Below, piece after piece: positions 1 to 7,577 of a DNA stretch of 9,650 nucleotides. The stretch is from Chloroflexota bacterium (GTDB lineage Bacteria > Chloroflexota > Anaerolineae > VGOG01): assembly GCA_030615705.1 (NCBI GenBank), contig JAUWYT010000035.1, forward strand, positions 1 through 9,650. The letters are read 5' to 3'. Positions within the stretch are counted from its first letter, which is position 1. Each line of letters starts with the position of its first letter. The notes under the pieces are model-generated. The model did no database searches and had not been told where the DNA came from. It saw only the letters and a program-made list of their open reading frames with translations. Both the position numbers and the translations under genes were made by a program.

Positions 1-251
1 TGTCTTTCGAAGAGGCCTTCAAAGAACTAGAGGACACAGTGCACCGACTGGAGGGGGGAGGGTTAACTCTCGATGAATCCATCGCCCTCTTCGAGCGGGG
101 AACGAGGCTGGCCAAGCACTGCGGCCAGAAGCTGGACGAAGCCGAGTTGAAAGTGAGCCAGTTGGTGCTCTCGGACGAGGGAGGCTACGAGACAATACCC
201 TTCGACAAGGCTCAGGACACGCCCTTCGAGGAAGAAGACCGGGCGGGCTAG
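1..251 (+). CDS. xseB: Exodeoxyribonuclease VII small subunit (5' end cut by window)
   Basis: This is the small subunit of exonuclease VII, which partners XseA in the cytoplasm to degrade single-stranded DNA during repair and recombination. The visible frame begins at base 3 with SFEEAFKELE and continues through HRLEGGGLTLDESIALFERG and the CGQKLDEAELKV helix, the standard two-helix XseB core, followed by a short acidic tail ending DRAG. Bases 1-2 are 'tg', which fits the last two bases of a start codon (MSFEEAF...), so probably only one base of the gene is missing. A GTG at 39 also opens the frame but would remove conserved N-terminal residues, so it is not the start. About 82 residues are visible, a normal family length. 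The partner xseA probably lies just left of the window. The gene converges on miaB, with 78 bases between the stop codons. Confidence 0.93.
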   Translation, partial: SFEEAFKELEDTVHRLEGGGLTLDESIALFERGTRLAKHCGQKLDEAELKVSQLVLSDEGGYETIPFDKAQDTPFEEEDRAG

Positions 252-298
252 CTAAAGAGGGAGCGGACAGCCTCCACTACATCGCCTTTCACCGCATA

Positions 299-322
299 GG
301 GGCGGCCGTCTGTCCCCGCCCT
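299..322. terminator. Weak GC-rich hairpin between convergent xseB and miaB
   Basis: GGGCGG (300-305) pairs with CCGCCC (316-321) around a 10-nt loop, with one possible G-U pair outside. It lies in the 78-base gap where xseB and miaB converge, where a shared terminator would be expected. Neither side has a run of T, so intrinsic termination is doubtful; it may only be a roadblock or chance GC pairing. Confidence 0.25.
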
Positions 323-329
323 GGCTGGT

Positions 330-1595
330 TCACGCTAACTCCCCTTGCATAGACCATGGCCCCGCCCAGGTGATCTTCACCTGGGCTAGCTTTCCTCGCC
401 AATCCCCATCGTCTCTAAAGAAGACCAGCCTATGGGTGCGAGTGCGGCCCTTCCACTTGCCCTTGTGCTTCTCCTCGATGAGTGCCTCGACAGTCTCCCC
501 CAAGAGCCGCTGGTTGATCCCACCCGCAATGTCCTCCTGCAGTTCCTCGATAATCTTGCGGCGGCGTTCTTTCTCGTCCTGAGGAACGTCGTCAGGGAGG
601 CGGCTGGCAGCAGTGCCCGGGCGGGGCGAGTAGGCGGCAACGTGCACCACGTCGAAACGGGTCTCCTCCAAGAGCTTGCAGGTGTTCATGAATTGCTCCT
701 CGGTCTCGCCGGGGAAGCCGACGATCACGTCCGTCGCCAGGCTCACTCCCGGGATGCGTTCGCGGATTTTGGCTACCAGCCGGCAGTACTGGTCTACAGT
801 GTAGCCTCGGACCATGCGTTTGAGGACAGCATCGTCGCCCGATTGGACAGGGATCTCGATGTGCTCGCAGACTTTAGAGAGGCTAGCCACAGCATCAATG
901 ATTCGTTCCTTCATGTCGGCGGGATGAGAGGTCAGGAAGCGGATGCGCCACAGATCCTCGATCCTGTGAACAGCGGTCAGGAGGTCAGCCAAATCGGGCT
1001 GACCCGGCAAGTCGTGGCCGTAGGCGTCCACGTTCTGGCCCAGCAGTGTTACCTCTCGTGCCCCGCGTTTCACCAGGCACCCCGCCTCTTCGACGATTTC
1101 GTCAACGGGTCGGCTTCGCTCCCGCCCTCGCCTCAGGCGTACGATACAGTAGCTGCAGAAGCGGTTGCAGCCCTGGATTACGGGGACATAGCAGGAGATT
1201 GGAGATTGGATATTGGATATTGGAGGTTGGAGGTTGGCTGCTGATGAGCGGTGCTCTTTGACGAGCTGGATTAGGCCCTCCACGTCCGAGGGTTTGAGAA
1301 AGGCATCCACATAGGAGAAGTCTTGTTTTAGAGCAGTGATGTCGTCTACAAGGCAGCCCATCACTGCGATGACGGCTTCAGGGTGCTTCTTCTTGAGGGG
1401 CTTGAGGGAACTGAGGCGGCCCAGGACCTTGTCCTCAGCGCTCTGCCGTACTACGCAGGTATTGAGGACGATAAGGTCAGCTTCTTCGGCCCATTTCGTC
1501 CAACGGTACCCCAGGCGTTCCAGGCCCTCTGCCGTTCGCCGCGAGTCAGCTACATTCATTTGACAGCCGATGGTCCAAATGTGATAATGTTTCAT
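330..1595 (-). CDS. miaB: tRNA-2-methylthio-N6-dimethylallyladenosine synthase MiaB
   Basis: This radical-SAM methylthiotransferase adds a methylthio group to N6-isopentenyl-adenosine 37 of tRNAs, helping codon-anticodon pairing. The 421-residue protein has the full architecture. The N-terminal domain carries the auxiliary [4Fe-4S] cysteines C11 (GCQMN), C47 (NTCVVR) and C81 (MGC). The radical-SAM CxxxCxxC is C143/C147/C150, followed by GRERSRP. Further family motifs are LLGQNVDAYG, LTSHPADM, IPVQSGDD and DVIVGFPGET. A TRAM-like RNA-binding tail runs from about 357. The usual IVPYxRG after the cluster reads IVRLRRG. Residues 121-134 come from an in-frame heptamer array (1195-1236) between the N-terminal and radical-SAM domains. 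The ATG overlaps the stop of the upstream flavoprotein gene in an ATGA, suggesting translational coupling as the last gene of the uvrA operon. MtaB or RimO are alternatives, but the motifs fit MiaB better. Confidence 0.9.
   Translation of the reverse strand: MKHYHIWTIGCQMNVADSRRTAEGLERLGYRWTKWAEEADLIVLNTCVVRQSAEDKVLGRLSSLKPLKKKHPEAVIAVMGCLVDDITALKQDFSYVDAFLKPSDVEGLIQLVKEHRSSAANLQPPISNIQSPISCYVPVIQGCNRFCSYCIVRLRRGRERSRPVDEIVEEAGCLVKRGAREVTLLGQNVDAYGHDLPGQPDLADLLTAVHRIEDLWRIRFLTSHPADMKERIIDAVASLSKVCEHIEIPVQSGDDAVLKRMVRGYTVDQYCRLVAKIRERIPGVSLATDVIVGFPGETEEQFMNTCKLLEETRFDVVHVAAYSPRPGTAASRLPDDVPQDEKERRRKIIEELQEDIAGGINQRLLGETVEALIEEKHKGKWKGRTRTHRLVFFRDDGDWRGKLAQVKITWAGPWSMQGELA
1195..1236. repeat. 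Heptamer array of three doublets inside miaB
   Basis: On the plus strand six heptamers follow one another without interruption: GAGATTG twice (1195-1208), GATATTG twice (1209-1222) and GAGGTTG twice (1223-1236). The 42 bases equal exactly 14 codons, so the miaB frame is kept. On the coding strand they supply NLQPPISNIQSPIS (residues 121-134), between the N-terminal domain and the radical-SAM core. The pattern resembles the short tandemly repeated heptanucleotides known from some cyanobacteria, here inside a conserved gene. Confidence 0.9.
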
Positions 1596-2977
1596 CGTCT
1601 GGCCAAGATCTCCCGCGCCACCACCAGGCCCGAGGCGGAGGCCTGCACCAGGCTGCGGGTCACGCCCGCCCCGTCGCCGGCGGCGAAGAGATTCTCCACC
1701 TCAGTCTCCAGGGACTTGCTCAACTGGAGCCTGGACGAGTAGAACTTGACCTCCACGCCGTAGAGTAGGGTGTGGCGCGAGTAGACTCCGGGAGCCAACT
1801 TGTTCAGGGCCTCCAGCATTTCCAGGATGTTAACTACATAGCGATAGGGCAGCACCAGGTTCAGGTCGCCAGGGGTGGCATCTTTCAGAGTAGGGATGAC
1901 GAGGCTACGGGCCAGCCGCTCAGGCGTCGAGCGCCGCCCCTGCTCCAGGTCGCCCAGCCGCTGTACGATGACACCATCGCCCAGCAAGTTGGCCAGGCTA
2001 GCGACGTACTTACCGTAAGCGATGGGCTCCTTAAAGGGCTCTGTGAAGGTCTTGCTCACCAGGATGGCAAAGTTGGTGTTGGGCGTCCGCCGATGGGTGT
2101 AGCTGTGGCCGTTGACAGTCATCACGTCGCCGGCCCACTCGGCCACCACCTCGCCGTAAGGACACACGCAGAACGTTCTCACTTTATCGTCAAAAGCCCG
2201 CGAATAGTAATGGAGCTTGGGCTCGTAGACGAGGTCGGTTAAGGGCGTGAGCACCTCGGCCGGGACCTCCACCCGCACGCCTATGTCCACCGGATTGCGG
2301 CTCAGGGAGAGGCCGAGTTGGTGGGCCACTTCCTTTAGCCAGCCCGCCCCCTCGCGGCCCGGGGCCACCACCACGTACTCGCCCTCAATGACCTCTCCAT
2401 CGGCCGTCTCCACGCCCACAACCCGACCATCCTGGATCAAGATGTTTCTCACCTGGGTTTTAGTTCTTATCTTTACGTCTTGGTCCAGCAACTCGTCCCG
2501 CATGTTCCGCAGGACATCGCCGCTCCTCCCGGTGCCCATGTGACGGATGGGCACAGGGACGAGCCTGAGCCCAGCCAGGGCCGCCCTCTTCTCCAACCGC
2601 TCGATCTCATCGGTGTTGGTGCCGTAGACGGGCCCCGTGGCACCGAACCGAACGAAGGTCTCGTCAACGCACTGGATGAGGTCGCTCACCTCCTCCTTGC
2701 TCAGGAGCTCCGTCAGCCAGCCGCCCACCGCCGGCGAGAGGGTCAGCTTGCCATCCGAAAAGGCACCCGCCCCTCCCCAGCCGCAGAGGAGCCTGCAAGG
2801 GTTGCACTGGGCGCAGCCCTTGCCAAGCTCACGGGCCGGGCAATGCCGCTTCTCGATGTCCGGCCCTTTCTCCAGCATCAGGATGTTCAGCCCTCCGCGT
2901 TTCGATAGCTCCAAAGCGCTGAAAATCCCTGCCGGCCCACCACCGACGATGATGACATCGTAATGACGCTGTGGCAT
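1592..2977 (-). CDS. FAD-dependent oxidoreductase, COG2509-like
   Basis: This is a 461-residue flavoprotein of the NAD(P)/FAD-dependent dehydrogenase type; its substrate is unknown. The N-terminus has the dinucleotide-binding fold DVIIVGGGPAG (G12-x-G14-xx-G17), with E36 at the end of the second strand, where it would bind the FAD ribose. Next comes a cysteine-rich stretch (C46, C55, C58, C61, C65) leading into GWGGAGAFSDGKL at 66-78, which I associate with COG2509-type dehydrogenases. The C-terminus has the second FAD motif LFAAGDGAGVTRSLVQASASG. There is no signal peptide or membrane segment, so it is cytoplasmic. The ATG is preceded by GGAGG with a 5-nt spacer. The stop overlaps the miaB start. 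The spaced cysteines might bind an Fe-S cluster or zinc, which I infer from spacing only. It probably forms part of the uvrA-macro-miaB operon. Confidence 0.82.
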   Translation of the reverse strand: MPQRHYDVIIVGGGPAGIFSALELSKRGGLNILMLEKGPDIEKRHCPARELGKGCAQCNPCRLLCGWGGAGAFSDGKLTLSPAVGGWLTELLSKEEVSDLIQCVDETFVRFGATGPVYGTNTDEIERLEKRAALAGLRLVPVPIRHMGTGRSGDVLRNMRDELLDQDVKIRTKTQVRNILIQDGRVVGVETADGEVIEGEYVVVAPGREGAGWLKEVAHQLGLSLSRNPVDIGVRVEVPAEVLTPLTDLVYEPKLHYYSRAFDDKVRTFCVCPYGEVVAEWAGDVMTVNGHSYTHRRTPNTNFAILVSKTFTEPFKEPIAYGKYVASLANLLGDGVIVQRLGDLEQGRRSTPERLARSLVIPTLKDATPGDLNLVLPYRYVVNILEMLEALNKLAPGVYSRHTLLYGVEVKFYSSRLQLSKSLETEVENLFAAGDGAGVTRSLVQASASGLVVAREILARR

Positions 2978-2982
2978 TTAGT

Positions 2983-2987
2983 CCTCC
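2983..2987 (-). promoter_or_regulatory. Strong ribosome binding site for the FAD oxidoreductase
   Basis: A full GGAGG lies 5 nt before the ATG, within the 44-base gap after the macro-domain gene. It supports ATG 2977 as the start and independent translation initiation here. Confidence 0.8.
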
Positions 2988-3021
2988 GGTCCAGTCCTCA
3001 AGGTTTGGATAATTATGGCCT

Positions 3022-3561
3022 CTAATCGTGTGCCAGGATCTCTTTGAGCGCCTTCTCGTAGACCTGGTAGGTGCGGCGGCCGAAGAGGACGAAGCGCACC
3101 AGCTCGATGTCGGTGTGAGACTCAAGGTAGTTGATGGCCGTCTGCAGGGCTATGGCCGCGGCTTCTTCCATCGGGTAGCCGTAAGCGCCGGTGCTGATTG
3201 AGGGGAAAGAGACTGAGCGTACATTGTTCTCCGAAGTCACCTCCAGGCTGCGGCGGTAGGCGCTGGCCAGTAGTTCTACTGCTCGCTCGCCGTCGCGGCG
3301 GTAGACCGGTCCCACAGTGTGAACGACGTGCTTTGCCTTCAGTCGATAGCCTTTGGTGATCTTGGCATCGCCTGTCTGGCAGCCGCCCAGGGTGCGGCAC
3401 TCCTCCAAGAGCTGTGGCCCCGCCGCCCGGTGGATGGCCCCATCTACGCCTCCCCCGCCCAGCAGGGTCGGGTTGGCCGCGTTGACGATGGCCTCGGTGT
3501 CTTGCGCCGTGACGTCGCCCTCGACGAGCTCCAGTCGTGATTGGTTGATAGTCACTTGCAT
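3022..3561 (-). CDS. Macro-domain ADP-ribose hydrolase (MacroD/YmdB-like)
   Basis: This 179-residue single-domain protein belongs to the macro-domain family, whose MacroD-type members remove ADP-ribose from proteins or deacetylate O-acetyl-ADP-ribose. The motifs are clear: GDVT with D16 (adenine contact), [20 protein letters not shown] with N27, N30 and the glycine-rich loop ending at D40, [11 protein letters not shown] at 64-74, and the phosphate loop [10 protein letters not shown] at 121-130. All residues usually linked to catalysis in MacroD-type enzymes appear present, so activity is likely; the natural substrate is not evident. The start codon lies inside the end of uvrA (10-nt overlap) and is served by AAGGAG 8 nt upstream, within uvrA. 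This implies coupled expression with the excision-repair protein. It is cytoplasmic, with no signal or membrane segment. Confidence 0.92.
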   Translation of the reverse strand: MQVTINQSRLELVEGDVTAQDTEAIVNAANPTLLGGGGVDGAIHRAAGPQLLEECRTLGGCQTGDAKITKGYRLKAKHVVHTVGPVYRRDGERAVELLASAYRRSLEVTSENNVRSVSFPSISTGAYGYPMEEAAAIALQTAINYLESHTDIELVRFVLFGRRTYQVYEKALKEILAHD

Positions 3562-6425
3562 GTTTCTCTCTCCTTCAACACCCTCTTCAACAGTTGCCCC
3601 GTGTATGACTTTTCCACCTCAGCTACCTGCTCAGGGATTCCCTCGGCCACGATCTCCCCGCCGGCGTCGCCACCCTCAGGGCCCAGGTCAATAATCCAAT
3701 CGGCCACTTTGATGATGTCCGGATGGTGCTCGATGATGACTACGGTGTTACCCCTGTCCACCAGGCGGTCCAAGACCTTCAGCAGTTTGTCCACGTCTGC
3801 GGCGTGAAGTCCCACACTAGGCTCGTCCAGGACGTACAGGGTGCGACCGGTGGCCCTCTTGGAAAGCTCCCGCGACAGCTTCACCCGCTGAGCCTCGCCC
3901 CCCGACAACGTGGGGGCCGGCTGGCCCAGCTTGATGTAACCTAAGCCCACATCGTAGAGGGTTTTGAGCTTGCGCTTGATCTTGGGGATGCTACCGAAGA
4001 ATTCCATGGCCTCCTCGACGGTCATGTCCAATACGTCAGCGATGTTCTTCCCCTTGTAGCGCACCTGCAAGGTCTCCCGGTTGTAGCGCTTCCCCTTGCA
4101 GACATCGCAAGTGATGTAGATGTCGGGCAGGAATTGCATCTCGATCTTGATGGTCCCCTGTCCCCGACAGGCCTCGCAACGCCCCCCCTTGACGTTGAAG
4201 GAGAACCGCCCCGGCGCATGTCCCCGCACCTTGGACTCGGGCAGTTCGGCGAAGAGCTCACGGATGTAGGTGAAGACGTTGGTGTAGGTGCCCGGGTTGG
4301 AGCGGGGTGTGCGGCCGATGGGAGACTGATCTATGCTGATGGCCTTATCAATGTTCTCTACCCCCAGCACTGCATCGTGGCGGCCGGGTTTGTCCCGACT
4401 GTGCTGCAATACCTGGGCCAGGCGCCTGTAGAGTATCTCCACCAAAAGAGTGCTCTTGCCGGAGCCCGAGACCCCGGTGATGCAGACGAATTTCCCCAGG
4501 GGGATGTGCACGTCTATGCTCTTCAGGTTGTGCTCCGCCGCCCCTTTGATGACGATCTCCCTGCCGTTGCCGTCCCGGCGATGTTCGGGGATAGGGATGC
4601 GCCGGCGGCCGGCCAGGTAGTGGCCGGTGATGGACTGGGGGCAGGCCATGACATCCTCCAACGTCCCGGTAACCACAACCTCCCCGCCGTGATCGCCGGC
4701 ACCAGGCCCCAAGTCCACGATGTAATCGGCGGCGCGGATAGTCGCCTCGTCGTGTTCCACGATCACAACCGTGTTGCCCAGATCGCGCATCCCCTTCAGA
4801 GTGCGGATGAGGCGGGCATTGTCCCGCTGGTGCAGCCCGATGGAGGGCTCGTCCAGGATATAGAGCACTCCCATCAACTGGGAGCCGATCTGGGTGGCTA
4901 GGCGGATACGCTGGGCCTCCCCACCCGCGAGGGTCACCGCCGTGCGGTTCAAAGTCAGATAGTCCAGGCCCACGTTCTCCATGAAGGTCAGGCGAGCCTT
5001 GATCTCTTTGAGAATCCTTTGGCCGATGATCTGCTGGCGCTGGTTGAGATGGTCAGGCAGCTCCTCGAAGAACCGCTTGGCCTCGGCCACCGACATCACC
5101 GTCACCTCAGCGACGTTCTTCCCCGCCACGGTGATGGCCAGGGCTTCGGGACGCAATCGCTTCCCCTGGCAGGCCGGGCAGGGATTGTGGGTCATGTAGT
5201 CGGAGATCTTGTGTCGCACGTAGTCCGAGGTAGTCTCGTTATAGCGCCGCCACAGGTTGGGGATCACCCCTTCGAAGGTGGTCTCGTACTGCCACAGCCG
5301 CCCCTCCCGGGTGCGGTAGCGCAGCGGGATGCGCTCCTGCCCGCTGCTGTATAGGATAATGCGCAACTGGCTCTGGGAAAGCTCCCGTACCGGCACGTCC
5401 ATGGGGATGTCGTAGTACTCAGCCACCGCTCGCAGAAGCTGCATGTAGTAGCTGTCCTCTTTTCCGCTGCTCTGCCAGGGCTGGATGGCCCCATCCCGCA
5501 GGGAGAGGTCGAGGTCAGGGATGACCAGGTCGGGGTCAATAGCCAGTTTAATGCCCAGCCCCTGGCACTCCGGGCAGGCCCCATGGGGGCTGTTGAAGGA
5601 GAAGGTACGGGGCTCGATCTCCGGCAAGCTGACTCCGCAATGAACGCAGGCGAAGTGCTCGGAGAAGAGCAGGTCCTCAGGGGGATCGGCAGAGAGGTTG
5701 TGGACGATAATTATCCCCTCGCCCAATTGCAGGGCCGTCTCCGTCGAGTCGGCCAGCCGAGAGCGGAAGCCGGTGAGGTCATCCATGTGGGGAACGACGA
5801 GCCGATCAATGACTACCTCAATAGTGTGCATCTTGTAGCGGTCTAACTCGATCTCCTCGTCCACTTCTCGCACTTCCCCATCTACTCGCACCCGCACGTA
5901 GCCCGCCTTGCGCACATCCTCGAAGATTCCCTTGTGGTGGCCCTTGCGGTCCTTGATCAGGGGAGCCAGGATCATGATGCGGCTGCCCTCTGGCAGGTTC
6001 ATGATGGCATCCACCATCTGTTCCGCCGTCTGCCGAGTGATCCCTCGGCCACACTGATGGCAGTGGGGCACCCCGATACGGGCGTAGAGGAGACGCAAGT
6101 AATCGTAGATCTCGGTCACCGTGCCCACCGTGGAGCGGGGGTTGTGGCTGGCCCCTCGCTGATCAATGCTGATGGCTGGGGAGAGGCCCTCAATTTGATC
6201 CACGTCGGGCTTCTCCATCTGGCCCAGGAACTGGCGAGCGTAGGCCGATAGGGACTCCACATAGCGGCGCTGCCCCTCGGCGTAGATGGTATCGAAGGCC
6301 AAGCTCGACTTTCCCGACCCCGAGATGCCGGTGACGACGATGAGCTTATTACGGGGCATCTCAACCGTTATGTTCTTGAGATTGTGCTCTCGCGCGCCTT
6401 GCACGATGAGCTTATCTTGAGCCAT
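3552..6425 (-). CDS. uvrA: Excinuclease ABC subunit A (UvrA)
   Basis: UvrA is the damage-recognition ATPase of nucleotide excision repair; it scans DNA as a dimer and loads UvrB. The 957-residue protein is close to normal length and complete. ATPase module I has Walker A GISGSGKS (33-40), ABC signature LAGGEAQR (499-506) and Walker B LYILDEP (521-527). Module II has Walker A GVSGSGKS (651-658), signature LSGGEAQR (840-847) and Walker B LYVLDEP (863-869). Cysteine pairs for the zinc modules are C122/C125, C260/C263, C284/C287, C416/C419, C750/C753 and C773/C776. The N-terminus ([17 protein letters not shown]) is the typical family start, so ATG 6425 is well supported although its Shine-Dalgarno is only moderate. 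It is the first gene of the likely operon. I see no obvious LexA box upstream, so SOS control is not shown. Confidence 0.97.
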   Translation of the reverse strand: MAQDKLIVQGAREHNLKNITVEMPRNKLIVVTGISGSGKSSLAFDTIYAEGQRRYVESLSAYARQFLGQMEKPDVDQIEGLSPAISIDQRGASHNPRSTVGTVTEIYDYLRLLYARIGVPHCHQCGRGITRQTAEQMVDAIMNLPEGSRIMILAPLIKDRKGHHKGIFEDVRKAGYVRVRVDGEVREVDEEIELDRYKMHTIEVVIDRLVVPHMDDLTGFRSRLADSTETALQLGEGIIIVHNLSADPPEDLLFSEHFACVHCGVSLPEIEPRTFSFNSPHGACPECQGLGIKLAIDPDLVIPDLDLSLRDGAIQPWQSSGKEDSYYMQLLRAVAEYYDIPMDVPVRELSQSQLRIILYSSGQERIPLRYRTREGRLWQYETTFEGVIPNLWRRYNETTSDYVRHKISDYMTHNPCPACQGKRLRPEALAITVAGKNVAEVTVMSVAEAKRFFEELPDHLNQRQQIIGQRILKEIKARLTFMENVGLDYLTLNRTAVTLAGGEAQRIRLATQIGSQLMGVLYILDEPSIGLHQRDNARLIRTLKGMRDLGNTVVIVEHDEATIRAADYIVDLGPGAGDHGGEVVVTGTLEDVMACPQSITGHYLAGRRRIPIPEHRRDGNGREIVIKGAAEHNLKSIDVHIPLGKFVCITGVSGSGKSTLLVEILYRRLAQVLQHSRDKPGRHDAVLGVENIDKAISIDQSPIGRTPRSNPGTYTNVFTYIRELFAELPESKVRGHAPGRFSFNVKGGRCEACRGQGTIKIEMQFLPDIYITCDVCKGKRYNRETLQVRYKGKNIADVLDMTVEEAMEFFGSIPKIKRKLKTLYDVGLGYIKLGQPAPTLSGGEAQRVKLSRELSKRATGRTLYVLDEPSVGLHAADVDKLLKVLDRLVDRGNTVVIIEHHPDIIKVADWIIDLGPEGGDAGGEIVAEGIPEQVAEVEKSYTGQLLKRVLKERETCK
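3570..3575 (-). promoter_or_regulatory. Ribosome binding site of the macro-domain gene, inside uvrA
   Basis: AAGGAG sits 8 nt before ATG 3561 and within the last codons of uvrA. Ribosomes finishing uvrA at 3552 would pass straight over this start, which fixes the start choice and supports coupling. Confidence 0.75.
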
Positions 6426-6492
6426 TCCCTGACCCCAACTACCAGATAGCTTTCCTCGATAGCAATAGAGACGGATTCTTTGGCATCATATT

Positions 6493-6521
6493 ATTGTAAC
6501 ACGAAAAACGCCCTTAAGCAA
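6493..6521 (-). promoter_or_regulatory. Candidate sigma-70 promoter of the uvrA operon
   Basis: Read on the minus strand, TTGCTT (6521-6516) and TACAAT (6498-6493) are 17 nt apart. The -10 matches consensus at five of six positions, the -35 at three. Transcription would begin near 6486, giving a leader of about 60 nt before uvrA. This is the best promoter-like match in the gap. Confidence 0.5.
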
Positions 6522-6551
6522 ACAAGCTAGGGTATGCACCCGGCCCTAGCT
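6516..6551 (-). terminator. Hairpin downstream of the response-regulator gene
   Basis: AGCTAGGG and CCCTAGCT (6525-6532 and 6544-6551) form a perfect 8-bp stem with an 11-nt loop. On the minus strand it is followed by TGTTTGCTT, a modest T-rich tract, so it is a plausible intrinsic terminator for the regulator gene that ends at 6618. The T-rich tract also forms the -35 of the candidate uvrA promoter, so the end of one unit and the start of the next interlock. Confidence 0.5.
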
Positions 6552-6575
6552 CGTTGGACTGAATAAATCTGTTTG

Positions 6576-6603
6576 GTTGCACTGGGGTTGAACCAGGTGC
6601 AAC
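6576..6603 (-). other. Second hairpin just after the response-regulator stop
   Basis: GTTGCA plus CTGG pairs with CCAG plus TGCAAC around a 7-nt loop, with a single bulged base. It starts 14 bases beyond the regulator stop codon and has no T-run after it, so it may protect the mRNA 3' end or assist the next hairpin rather than terminate alone. Confidence 0.45.
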
Positions 6604-6617
6604 ATTTCAGAAGCTGT

Positions 6618-7301
6618 TCATTTGGTTTCTTCGCTTGCTTCCTCCGGTATATCGAAGCGATAGCCCACCCCGCGTACCGTGCGCAAATAAATCGGTGAGC
6701 TCGGCTTTTCCTCTATCTTCTCCCGCACCCAACGGATATGGACATCCAAAGTCCTGGTGTCGCCCATGTAGTCGGTTTTCCAGACTTTCTTCATCAAAAA
6801 CTTGCGACTCAAAACTCGCCCTGGGCTGCACATAAAAACTCTTAACAGTTCGAACTCCTTGGGAGTCAATCTCCGCTCTTTGCTTCCCCTGCTAACGCAG
6901 TGCGTCCCCAAACTCAACGTTAGCCCTCCCGCCTGAAGGATCTTTCCCTCTTTGCTCTCCAAAACCCTCCTGATGCGGTTGAACAACTTTCGAGAGGTGA
7001 AAGGGGGAGTCAGAATAATAGTAGTTCCCCTGGTATCATCGCTTTCCTCGCCCTTGGCTAGGATCAAGATAATGGGGATTCCTTTGACCTTCTCGCGCAA
7101 GGTTCGGCAGGTTCTTGGTCCATCCATCTTAGAGGATGTAGCGTTCAATATAATTAGATTGGGCTTCTCAGAAGTTGCTTGCTGGACAGCTTTTCGCTCG
7201 CTGCGAACCAGCGATACCTCGTATCCTTTTTTCTCTAGGCTTTGGCGAATCCAATCTATCGGGGACCTGGCTTTTTCGAGGAGCAGAATGCTTGCGGTCA
7301 T
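6618..7301 (-). CDS. OmpR/PhoB-type transcriptional regulator with a degenerate receiver
   Basis: This 227-residue regulator has an N-terminal receiver-like domain (about 1-115) and a C-terminal winged-helix DNA-binding domain (about 121-219). The C-terminal part is well conserved: LTPKEFELLRVF, PGRVLSRKFLMKKVW, RTLDVHIRWVREKIE and LRTVRGVGYRF. The receiver keeps the fold pattern (NLIILN...MDG, LTPPF) but has lost the phosphorylation machinery. The acidic pair is E9-K10, the phospho-acceptor Asp is N53, the switch Thr/Ser position is L81, and the conserved Lys before PF is P99. It therefore probably acts independently of a histidine kinase, and none is seen in the window. The start is supported by AGGA 7 nt upstream. 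Lysine and arginine codons AAA and AGA are common here, and the gene looks AT-richer than its neighbours. Its targets are unknown; the divergent membrane-protein gene is one candidate. Confidence 0.88.
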   Translation of the reverse strand: MTASILLLEKARSPIDWIRQSLEKKGYEVSLVRSERKAVQQATSEKPNLIILNATSSKMDGPRTCRTLREKVKGIPIILILAKGEESDDTRGTTIILTPPFTSRKLFNRIRRVLESKEGKILQAGGLTLSLGTHCVSRGSKERRLTPKEFELLRVFMCSPGRVLSRKFLMKKVWKTDYMGDTRTLDVHIRWVREKIEEKPSSPIYLRTVRGVGYRFDIPEEASEETK

Positions 7302-7308
7302 TGCTTTT

Positions 7309-7312
7309 TCCT
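7309..7312 (-). promoter_or_regulatory. Ribosome binding site of the regulator gene
   Basis: AGGA lies 7 nt before ATG 7301 and supports this start over other in-frame codons. Confidence 0.6.
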
Positions 7313-7449
7313 ATGCGGCTGTTGAGATATTCTCCATGAGCTTCGGTGGCAATGGCTTCGGCTGTTTTAGAGCACCAGCTAAGCAGCAAGAGGGCAGCAA
7401 TGAATCAGAAGAGTCTGGTCAAAGCGGGTAAGCCAAGAGGAACAAACAT

Positions 7450-7477
7450 ATTATAGCACATTATCTTTATAAGGCAA
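7450..7477 (-). promoter_or_regulatory. Extended -10 promoter of the regulator gene
   Basis: On the minus strand TTGCCT (7477-7472) is followed after 16 nt by a perfect TATAAT (7455-7450), itself preceded by TG one base away (TGCTATAAT), the extended -10 arrangement. Initiation is expected near 7443, leaving a long leader of about 140 nt before the regulator start. Confidence 0.65.
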
Positions 7478-7524
7478 CTGCGTGGAATCACTGTGCCTGA
7501 ATAACAGACATGTCTCGCGATGAT

Positions 7525-7577
7525 CGCAACTTGTAGTAGATTCAATTCATTGAAAGACCCAATATGTTGTAGTTGCG
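7525..7577. promoter_or_regulatory. Nested inverted repeats in the divergent region
   Basis: TTCAAT-TC-ATTGAA (7541-7554) is a perfect 6-bp palindrome with a 2-nt centre, the size of a dimer operator. It is flanked by CGCAACT (7525-7531) and AGTTGCG (7571-7577), which are perfect inverted copies. The two centres differ by about 3.5 bases. It lies upstream of both promoters, so a regulator site is plausible; chance is not excluded. Confidence 0.4.

Noticed and set aside
1195..1236. CRISPR-like repeat array
   Set aside because: Units are 7 bases with no spacers and lie in frame inside a gene; no cas genes are nearby.
432..1244. A 270-codon open frame antisense to miaB
   Set aside because: It lies wholly over a well-supported gene, has no family motifs, and its length is explained by the GC-rich codon pattern of the opposite strand.
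4134..4901. A 255-codon open frame antisense to uvrA
   Set aside because: Shadow of conserved uvrA coding sequence, including Walker and zinc motifs on the other strand; no recognisable domain of its own.
6426..6520. LexA/SOS box upstream of uvrA
   Set aside because: Neither CTGT-N8-ACAG nor a GAAC-N4-GTTC type site is visible; damage control cannot be claimed from this sequence.
6573..6603. T-arm-like hairpin (loop TTCAACC closed by G-C) hinting at a tRNA 3' end
   Set aside because: The distance to a CCA-like sequence does not fit a tRNA acceptor stem, and no anticodon or D arm lies upstream, where the regulator coding sequence sits.
7168..7389. Upstream open frame in the regulator leader
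   Set aside because: Starts at a TTG without a ribosome site and overlaps the true regulator gene in another frame.
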